A DNA stretch of 60,200 bases from an uncultured Bacilli bacterium (GTDB lineage Bacteria > Bacillota_I > Bacilli_A > RF39 > UBA660): contig CAKOQK010000005.1 of the NCBI GenBank assembly GCA_934101225.1, positions 1 to 60,200 of the forward strand, in the 5' to 3' direction. The notes below the pieces were generated by a model. That model worked only from the letters and a program-made list of their open reading frames with translations. It did not search any database and was not told where the DNA came from. Below, in pieces: positions 53,474 to 60,200 of the stretch. Made by a program: the position numbers and the translations under genes. The first letter of the stretch is position 1. Each line of letters opens with the position of its first letter.

Positions 53474-55355
53474 ATTGACTTTACTTAGCGAAGGACAAAT
53501 ATGGGGAAATAATAGTGAATCTCAATTAGAAGTAATTAGCAAATATGGAACAAAAGCTGCAATTACAGATTTATGTATTTTAACTGGCAGTTGTTTATAT
53601 AAAGATACTATAGATGAAGATAGATCTTTAACTGGTAGAACTAGTTGGTTTTGGACTAAATCTGATGATGATGATAATGATGTCTGCGTGGTCAATAAGT
53701 ATGGTAATGGGACCAGCCTATGTAGGTATGAACGCAATGTTGCTGTTCGCCCCGTGTTGCAATCTTCTGTAATCTTTTCTCAAATCTCCCCGAACAAAGT
53801 GAGTGGATACAATGGAACAGAAGAGGTTGAATTCGGAGAATATCCTCAAAATGCTGCTGATTCAAGAATGCAAAATATATTAGAGTCAGAGTATAATAGA
53901 GGAATGAGTAAAACTGGAAGAAGTTACACATTTGATTCTGTAAAATATTATGACTATGATATAGGATTTAAACCTGCAACCTATGAAGAATACGAATATC
54001 AAGGAAAGGAATATATTCGTATAAAAGCTAACTTTGATTTTATTGGCAATAAATTCATGCTTTCAAATGGCGCCTGTTATAGAAATGGTGATTATGTTTG
54101 GGTAGAAGTATCACCGGTTAAATGGTTGATAGATGATAAAGCAGGAATTTTAATTTCAAAAAAAGGATTAGTTTCTGGTATAAGATTTCTTGATAGTAAA
54201 ACTGATTATGAAGGTGATTTTAATAGAACAGAAATGAAGGAATATCTTGATAAATATATGGTTAAAGATTTATTTCAATCAGTAGATTTTGAATATTTAC
54301 AAGATATGGAATATTCAATAGATAAAAGTGAAAATATCAAAAAAACTAATCCATATAATTTAAGTTTTAATAAAGTAAGTGAAGAAGATATAATAAAAGG
54401 AGCAATAGAAAGTGGAGTCGCTGTATTTTTACATGGTCCATCATCTGAAGGTAAATCAGCAAGAGTTAAACAAATAGATCCAACTTGTGAAATAATATAT
54501 TTAAGAAATGCTACTCCAGATAGTTTGAATGGTAAAAGTGTTTATAATTCAGAAACAGGTGAAATGATAGATGTTCCACCAACTTGGCTAAAAAAATTAC
54601 AAGCTAAATGTGACCAAGAGCCAAATAGACTTCATATATTATTTTTTGATGAAATAACAAATGCCTTACCAAGTATTCAAGGTATAGCGTTTAATATCGT
54701 ACTAGATCGAGAAGTAAATGGAATATGGAAATTACCTGATAATGCAAGAATAGTAGCCGCTGGAAATGATATGAAAGATTCCCTAGCAGCTAATCAATTA
54801 GCAGAGCCCTTATTTAATAGATTCGCTCATGTATATATCAAAACAACTACTGAAAGTTGGTTAAAATGGGCAAGTGAAAATAACATCCATCCTGCCATTT
54901 ATTCATATATAGCTTATAAAAATGGTGAAACACTCCGAAGTAAGTATGATGGTGAGAAACCTAATGCTGATCCAAGAAAATGGGAAATGGCTTCTAAAAT
55001 GCTTTATGCAACTGGAAGTCCAGAAATGTTAAGAGCATTAGTAGGTGAAGATATAACAAGAGAATTTATTGAATTTTGTAAACAAGAAGTAATAACATTA
55101 GAAGATGTAATAAATGAAAATTATACAGATAAAGATGTTGAATCATTAAATACAGCCCAAAGATATGCAACAACTATGGGATTATCACAAGTAGATGAAG
55201 CCAATTTAGAAATAGTTAGAAACTTTACATTAAAGTTAGGCTCCGAATATAAAGCTATATTCGATGCTTTATGGATACATGGCGATGAAAGTAAGTTAGA
55301 AAGACTTGCAGAAGCAAAACTTGCTGAAATACCTAGAGGAGGTATAAGAAGATAA
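53460..55355 (+). CDS. Lectin-like variable domain fused to MoxR-type AAA+ ATPase, copy D
   Basis: A 631-residue fusion, start MMDYELTLLSEGQIWG inside the end of copy C. Variable codons at 53664-53741 contain Cys codons at two positions (VCVV, LCRY). The AAA+ half is intact. The C-terminus (SKLERLAEAKLAEIPRGG) is like the end of copy B, which holds the same place in unit 1. Overlaps the next AAA fragment by one base. Confidence 0.88.
   Translation: MMDYELTLLSEGQIWGNNSESQLEVISKYGTKAAITDLCILTGSCLYKDTIDEDRSLTGRTSWFWTKSDDDDNDVCVVNKYGNGTSLCRYERNVAVRPVLQSSVIFSQISPNKVSGYNGTEEVEFGEYPQNAADSRMQNILESEYNRGMSKTGRSYTFDSVKYYDYDIGFKPATYEEYEYQGKEYIRIKANFDFIGNKFMLSNGACYRNGDYVWVEVSPVKWLIDDKAGILISKKGLVSGIRFLDSKTDYEGDFNRTEMKEYLDKYMVKDLFQSVDFEYLQDMEYSIDKSENIKKTNPYNLSFNKVSEEDIIKGAIESGVAVFLHGPSSEGKSARVKQIDPTCEIIYLRNATPDSLNGKSVYNSETGEMIDVPPTWLKKLQAKCDQEPNRLHILFFDEITNALPSIQGIAFNIVLDREVNGIWKLPDNARIVAAGNDMKDSLAANQLAEPLFNRFAHVYIKTTTESWLKWASENNIHPAIYSYIAYKNGETLRSKYDGEKPNADPRKWEMASKMLYATGSPEMLRALVGEDITREFIEFCKQEVITLEDVINENYTDKDVESLNTAQRYATTMGLSQVDEANLEIVRNFTLKLGSEYKAIFDALWIHGDESKLERLAEAKLAEIPRGGIRR
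53664..53741 (+). repeat. Hypervariable segment VR1 of copy D
   Basis: Differs from B mainly at codons 8, 9, 13, 17-20, 23, 25 and 26; third bases are mostly kept. Confidence 0.8.
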
Positions 55356-55747
55356 TGAAAAACAAGAAAGAAATATTATTATCATATATTAAAGCGAATG
55401 TTGCACCAATATTAGTTGATTTTATGTCTGGTAAAGATCTGCCGGATGCTACTATATTGTCATCTAATATAGATGCAAAAGAATTAAACGGTCATTATGA
55501 GGGAGAAAATTTTGTTCCGCCCAAATGGCTTAATGAAATACTTAATTCAAATACCTGTAAAATACTAGTGATTGATAAAATAGAAACAATTTCTAAAGAA
55601 GAACAAATGAAATTTATCGAAATATTAAAATATCGAAAAGTATCTACCTTTGAATTACCAAACAACTGTATAATTATTGTTACTGCAAATGAAATTAGTA
55701 AAGATAAAATAAATGAAGAAATATTTTCATTAGTTGTACGAATTTGA
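55355..55747 (+). CDS. AAA-fragment protein without P-loop, unit 2
   Basis: A 130-residue near-copy of the protein at 49732 with scattered conservative changes (VAPILVDF, NSNTCKILVIDKIE). It again lacks a Walker A motif, and keeps the Walker B-like strand and IVTANE. Conservation of this shape in two units indicates selection on the P-loop-less form. Coupled to copy D by TAATG and followed by the broken VWA gene. Confidence 0.75.
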   Translation: MKNKKEILLSYIKANVAPILVDFMSGKDLPDATILSSNIDAKELNGHYEGENFVPPKWLNEILNSNTCKILVIDKIETISKEEQMKFIEILKYRKVSTFELPNNCIIIVTANEISKDKINEEIFSLVVRI

Positions 55748-55757
55748 GGTGTAAGCT

Positions 55758-57211
55758 ATGAAATATGATATTGAATTATTAAAAAGAAAAATGCTTGTTA
55801 AATATCCGTTTTTCGGAAGCGTACTAGCAAATGTATGTTATAAAGAAAACAAAGATATACCAACTGCAGGTACAGATGGGGAAACAATATATTATAATAC
55901 GGAATTTTTAGAGAGATTGAGTGTTGAGGAACAAACTTTTATATTTGCCCATGAAGTGTGTCATATTGCTTTTAACCATATTTTAAGAAGTGAAGGTAAG
56001 AACCCTGAATTATGGAATATTGCTACTGATGGAGTTATTAACCAATTTTTAAAAAGAGATGGTTTAAAAATTCCACAAGGTGGTGTTGATATTGCAGAAG
56101 CTATTAATTATGATGCTGAACAATTATATGAAAAATTATTACAAGAAAAACAACAAAGTGGACAAGGTAATCAGCAGCAAAATAGTGGTGGAAGTCAAGA
56201 TGAAAATAATCAACAACAATCTCAATCACAACAGCAATGTAATTCAGGAAGTGGAAGTTTGAAAGAACAAGATAATCAATTACAAGAACATAGTTGTGGT
56301 GAATCTGGAAAATGTGTGCAAAAAGAAGATAAATCAAAACAAGATGTTGGACATGATACTCACAGTATGTGGGAACAAGCAGTAAAAAAACATAAAGAAC
56401 AACAAGAAAAAACTAATAAAAAAGAGAGTTTATTAGATAAATTATTAGGAACAGATAAAGATAAAAAATCTAAAGAGAAAAATGAACTTGAAAAGAAACA
56501 GGAAGAGCTTGAAAATATGGGCGAAAAAATGCATTTAAGAAAAATCGAGATGTTAAGAAAAAACAGTTAGAAGAATTAAAAGAATCTATTTTAAAACAAG
56601 CTTCAGAAGCAGGTAACTCAACGAATAGTGATATTAGAACAGTTAACGATATAAGTTATGCTAAGCCTTTAATTGATTGGAGATACATTTTAAAAGAAGC
56701 TATAAAATATGATGTTGATTGGTCTTATAAAAATGCTACTATTGAAAATGGAGTTGTTAGTGCAAATCTAGAAGAACAGCCTTTCCCTGAAACAGAAATT
56801 GTTTTGGATACAAGTGGATCAATAAATGAAGTGCTTCTAAGAAATTTTTTAAGAGAATGCAAAAATATTTTAAAACATTCAAAACTAAAAGTTGGATGTT
56901 TTGATACTAAGTTTTATGGTTTTACTGAAATAAGAACTGAAGAAGATTTAGAGAATATGAAATTTTTAGGCGGCGGTGGCACCAATTTTGATGCTGCTGT
57001 AAATGCATTCTCAAGACGTGTTGAAAATAAAATAGTGTTTACCGATGGAGAAGCATCAATGCCTAAAATGACACTTGATGCAGTTTGGATCGTGTTTGGC
57101 AATAAAAAAATAAATCCTAAAGGTGGAAAAGTAATAAATATTACTCAAGAACAATTAGATAGATTATATTCTTTTGAAATAAATAATGTGTATAATAGAA
57201 AAACTAGATAA
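55758..57211 (+). pseudogene. Metallopeptidase-VWA protein, unit 2, frameshifted at a poly-A tract
   Basis: Counterpart of the gene at 50134, about 484 residues if read through. The peptidase part with HEVCH is intact and the low-complexity linker differs greatly (Gln/Gly/Ser-rich plus KKESLLDKLLGTDKDKK). At 56524-56529 there are six A where the first copy has seven (50840-50846). The frame shifts and ends at TAG 56568-56570; the VWA half with DTSGS continues open in the other frame to 57211. A homopolymer slip suggests phase variation, recent loss or a sequencing error. Confidence 0.8.
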
Positions 57212-57251
57212 ATTAGATTTAATAAATGATTCAAAAAGAAGGTGAAAATAA

Positions 57252-59156
57252 ATGATGGATTATGAATTGACTTTACTTAGCGAAGGACAAATATGGGGAA
57301 ATAATAGTGAACCTCAATTAGAAGTAATTAGCAAATATGGAACAAAAGCTGCAATTACTGATTTATGTATTTTAACAGGTGTTTATTTGTGTGAAGATAC
57401 TATAGATGAAGATAGATCTTTAACTGGTAGAACTAGTTGGTTTTGGACTAGATCTGATGATGGCCATAATGATGTTCTCGAGGTCGATGTGGATGGTGAT
57501 AGTGCCAACATATACAGGTATAAACGCTATGATGCTGTTCGCCCAGCTTTGCAATCTTCTGTCATCTTTTCCAAAATTTCCCCGAACAGAGTGAGTGGAT
57601 ATAATGGAACGGAAGAGGTTGAATTCGGAGAATATCCTCAAAATGCTGCTGATTCAATATTACAAAATATACTAGAGTCAGAATATAAAAGAGGAATGAG
57701 TAAAACTGGAAGAAGTTACACATTTGATTCTGTAAAAGATTATGACGATAATACAGGATTTAAACCTGTAACTTATGAAGAATACGAATATCAAGGAAAT
57801 AAATATATTCGTATAAAAGCTAACTCTTCTAATTTTGGTTTCCATATATTCAAACTTTCAAATGGTGCCTGTTATAGAAATGGTGATTATGTTTGGGTTG
57901 AAGTATTACCAGTCAAATGGTTAATAGATGATGAAAATAAACAATTAATTTCCAAATATGGATTAGTTTCAGGTATAAGATTTCTTGATAGAAAAATTAA
58001 TTATAAAGGTGATTTTGATAGAACAGAAATGAAAGAATATCTTGATAAATATATGGTTAAAGATTTATTTCAATCAGTAGATTTTGAATATTTACAAGAT
58101 ATGGAATATTCAATAGATAAAAGTGAAAATATCAAAAAAACTAATCCATATAATTTAAGTTTTAATAAAGTAAGTGAAGAAGATATAATAAAAGGAGCAA
58201 TAGAAAGTGGAGTCGCTGTATTTTTACATGGTCCATCATCTGAAGGAAAATCAGCAAGAGTTAAAGAAATAGATCCTACTTGTGAAATAATCTATTTAAG
58301 AAATGCTACTCCAGATAGTTTAAATGGTAAAAGTGTTTATAATTCAGAAACTGGTGAAATGATAGATGTTCCACCAACTTGGCTTAAAAAATTACAAGCT
58401 AAGTGTGAAAACGAACCAAATAGACTTCATATATTATTCTTTGATGAAATAACAAATGCCTTACCAAGTATTCAAGGAATTGCGTTTAATATCGTACTAG
58501 ATCGAGAAGTAAATGGTATTTGGAAATTACCTGATAATGCTAGAATAGTAGCTGCAGGAAATGATATGAAAGATTCTCTAGCAGCAAACCAATTAGCAGA
58601 ACCATTATTTAATAGATTCGCTCATGTATATATTAAAACAACAACTAGAAGCTGGCTAAAATGGGCAAGTGAACATGATATACATCCAGCCATATATTCA
58701 TATATAGCTTATAAAAATGGTGAAACACTTCGAAGTAAGTATGATGGTGAAAAACCTAACGCTGATCCAAGAAAGTGGGAAATGGCTTCTAAAATGCTGT
58801 ATGCTACAGGAAATCCTGAAATGTTAAGGGCATTAATAGGTGAAGATATAACAAGAGAATTTATTGAGTTTTGTAAGCAAGAAGTAATAACATTAGAAGA
58901 TGTAATAAATGAAAGTTATATAGATAAAGATATTAAATCATTAAATACAGCCCAAAGATATGCAACAACGATGGGATTATCACAAGTAGATGAAGCAAAT
59001 TTAGAAATAGTTAGAAACTTTACATTAAAGTTAGGCTCCGAATTTAAAGCTATATTCGATGCATTATGGACACATGGTGATGAATCAAGAATAGAAATAA
59101 TCGCTGAATTAAATATAAATAAAAAAAAGAAGGTGAAAATAACTGATGGATTATGA
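57252..59156 (+). CDS. Lectin-like variable domain fused to MoxR-type AAA+ ATPase, copy E
   Basis: A 634-residue fusion, start MMDYELTLLSEGQIWG after GAAGGTG. The variable segment (57456-57533) is closest to copy A (GAGGTCGATGTGGATGGTG shared) but differs at codons 4, 7, 8, 16-19 and 26. AAA+ half intact, with TTTRSWLKW where others have TTTESWLKW. Holds the first position of unit 3. Overlaps copy F by 11 bases. Confidence 0.88.
   Translation: MMDYELTLLSEGQIWGNNSEPQLEVISKYGTKAAITDLCILTGVYLCEDTIDEDRSLTGRTSWFWTRSDDGHNDVLEVDVDGDSANIYRYKRYDAVRPALQSSVIFSKISPNRVSGYNGTEEVEFGEYPQNAADSILQNILESEYKRGMSKTGRSYTFDSVKDYDDNTGFKPVTYEEYEYQGNKYIRIKANSSNFGFHIFKLSNGACYRNGDYVWVEVLPVKWLIDDENKQLISKYGLVSGIRFLDRKINYKGDFDRTEMKEYLDKYMVKDLFQSVDFEYLQDMEYSIDKSENIKKTNPYNLSFNKVSEEDIIKGAIESGVAVFLHGPSSEGKSARVKEIDPTCEIIYLRNATPDSLNGKSVYNSETGEMIDVPPTWLKKLQAKCENEPNRLHILFFDEITNALPSIQGIAFNIVLDREVNGIWKLPDNARIVAAGNDMKDSLAANQLAEPLFNRFAHVYIKTTTRSWLKWASEHDIHPAIYSYIAYKNGETLRSKYDGEKPNADPRKWEMASKMLYATGNPEMLRALIGEDITREFIEFCKQEVITLEDVINESYIDKDIKSLNTAQRYATTMGLSQVDEANLEIVRNFTLKLGSEFKAIFDALWTHGDESRIEIIAELNINKKKKVKITDGL
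57456..57533 (+). repeat. Hypervariable segment VR1 of copy E
   Basis: Closest pair to copy A; the differences again fall mostly on first and second codon positions. Confidence 0.8.
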
Positions 59157-60200
59157 TTTAACTTTATTGTCTGAAGGACAAATTTGGGGAAACAGTAATG
59201 AATCTCAATTAGAAGTAATTAGAAAATATGGAACAAAAGCTGCAATTACAGATTTATGTGTTTTAACAGGTAGTTATTTATGTGCAGATACTGCTTATAA
59301 TATAAAAGAAGATAGATCTTTAACTGGTAGAACTAGTTGGTTTTGGACTAGATCTGATGATGGCGATAATAACGTTCATTTAGTTGATGAGTATGGTCTT
59401 TTGGGCAGCTACCGTAGGGGTGCACGTTGTTGTGCTGTTCGACCTGTTTTGCAATCTTTTGCAATCCTTTCTTTAACCTTCCCGAACAGAGTAAATGGAT
59501 ACAATGGAACGGAAGAGGTTGAATTCGGAGAATATCCTCAAAATGCTGCTGATTCAAGAATGCAAAATATACTAGAGGAAGAATATAATAGAAGATTGAA
59601 AAAGACAGGAAGAAGTTACACATTTGATTCTACAGAATATCATGCATACGATACGGGATTTAAGCCTGTAACTTATGAAGAATATGAATATCAAGGAAAG
59701 GAATATATTCGTATAAAAGCTAACTCTGATTTTGGTGGCAATAAATTCAAACTTTCAAATGGTGTTGAATATAGAAATGGTGATTATGTTTGGGTAGAAG
59801 TATCACCAGTTAAATGGTTAATAGATGATGAAAACAAGCAATTAATTTCCAAATATGGATTAGTTTCTGGTATAAGATTCCTTGATAGAAAAATTAATTA
59901 TAAAGGTGATTTTGATAGAACAGAAATGAAAGAATATCTTGCTAAATATATGCTTCGAGATTTAATTCAAACTGTAACATTTACTCGTGTTCAAGATATG
60001 ACACCAGAAGAAAAAGAAAGGTTTGAAGAAGCGCAAAAACAAGCTGAAAGAAGAAGAAACCCTTATGGTTTAAAATTTAGAAAAGTAAGTGAAGAAGATA
60101 TAATAAAAGGAGCAATAGAAAGCGGAGTTGCAGTATTTTTACATGGTCCATCATCTGAAGGTAAATCAGCAAGAGTTAAAGAAATAGATCCTACTTGTGA
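59146..60200 (+). CDS. Lectin-like variable domain fused to MoxR-type AAA+ ATPase, copy F (partial)
   Basis: Open from ATG 59146 to the window edge (351 codons). It has a three-residue insertion before DRSL (ADTAYNIKEDRSL), the most divergent variable segment (59356-59433), and a different linker before the ATPase (TPEEKERFEEAQKQAERRR), but rejoins the common sequence at KVSEEDIIKGAIESGVAVF and reaches the P-loop GPSSEGKS. The lectin part is the oldest-looking branch of the set, while the ATPase part is homogenised with the others. Confidence 0.85.
   Translation, partial: MDYDLTLLSEGQIWGNSNESQLEVIRKYGTKAAITDLCVLTGSYLCADTAYNIKEDRSLTGRTSWFWTRSDDGDNNVHLVDEYGLLGSYRRGARCCAVRPVLQSFAILSLTFPNRVNGYNGTEEVEFGEYPQNAADSRMQNILEEEYNRRLKKTGRSYTFDSTEYHAYDTGFKPVTYEEYEYQGKEYIRIKANSDFGGNKFKLSNGVEYRNGDYVWVEVSPVKWLIDDENKQLISKYGLVSGIRFLDRKINYKGDFDRTEMKEYLAKYMLRDLIQTVTFTRVQDMTPEEKERFEEAQKQAERRRNPYGLKFRKVSEEDIIKGAIESGVAVFLHGPSSEGKSARVKEIDPTC
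59356..59433 (+). repeat. Hypervariable segment VR1 of copy F
   Basis: Most distant copy. It accounts for most third-position differences in the six-way alignment, as expected from general divergence. Confidence 0.75.

Noticed and set aside
45900..60200. DGR reverse transcriptase or template repeat within the window
   Set aside because: No open frame with reverse-transcriptase motifs and no A-rich second version of the VR1 segment were found; only the six VR1 copies carry the flanking GCTGTTCG(C/A)CC-type sequence.
1..60200. CRISPR array, insertion sequence, integrase or prophage
   Set aside because: No regularly spaced short repeats, transposase or integrase motifs, or phage structural genes were seen on either strand.

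Overview
The window is a low-GC (about a quarter G+C), standard-code Bacillota-type chromosome segment. UGA is used as a stop (for example at the ends of the genes at 663 and 45941). The housekeeping genes are of Bacilli/Mycoplasmatota-related type: SufCDSU, UppS-CdsA-RseP, Obg, SirA-like/YneF, YceD-RpmF and RpoBC. A gut-associated uncultured Bacilli lineage such as RF39 would fit, but that is inference; no rRNA is present to place it.

Layout. 1-3.8 kb holds debris and accessory genes: a 5'-truncated ComEC metallo-beta-lactamase domain, a YhcG/DUF1016 nuclease, a decayed gene, an ADP-ribosylglycohydrolase and two unknowns. 3.9-6.9 kb is a SUF iron-sulfur operon that lacks sufB and has a very short SufD. 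7-10.4 kb is uppS-cdsA-rseP with convergent def and a DUF192 gene. 10.5-16.4 kb has an orphan Flp-type pilin and the first two members of a large paralogous family, here called MFWS after its N-terminal residues. 16.4-21 kb has two tRNAs and small accessory genes, including an XRE-CYTH fusion. 21.4-30.8 kb has a PfkB-like pseudoenzyme, Smr, obg, sirA-like/yneF, yceD-rpmF, a duplicated coiled-coil family and a YdcF/RsmC-like/HAD cluster. 31-38.2 kb has three more MFWS genes, placed between the RsmC-like (YbxB-type) methyltransferase and rpoB. 38.3-45.8 kb is rpoBC.

45.9-60.2 kb is the most unusual part. It is a tandem array in which a roughly 5.7-kb unit is repeated two and a half times: two genes for an N-terminal C-type-lectin-like (DUF6273-like) domain fused to a MoxR-type AAA+ ATPase, a 130-residue AAA fragment lacking a P-loop, and a metallopeptidase-VWA protein. 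The ATPase halves are nearly identical between copies. A segment of about 26 codons in the lectin-like domain is hypervariable almost only at first and second codon positions, on what look like AAY template codons. That is the footprint of adenine-directed mutagenesis by a diversity-generating retroelement (DGR). No reverse transcriptase or template repeat lies in the window, so the DGR assignment is inference. The system reads as a diversifiable sensor/AAA+/VWA-protease machine.

A second candidate system is a duplicated sRNA/hydrophobic-peptide module at 21.05-21.31 kb and 30.79-31.02 kb. It has convergent, overlapping transcripts like a type I toxin-antitoxin pair, and both copies sit upstream of an MFWS gene or its relic.
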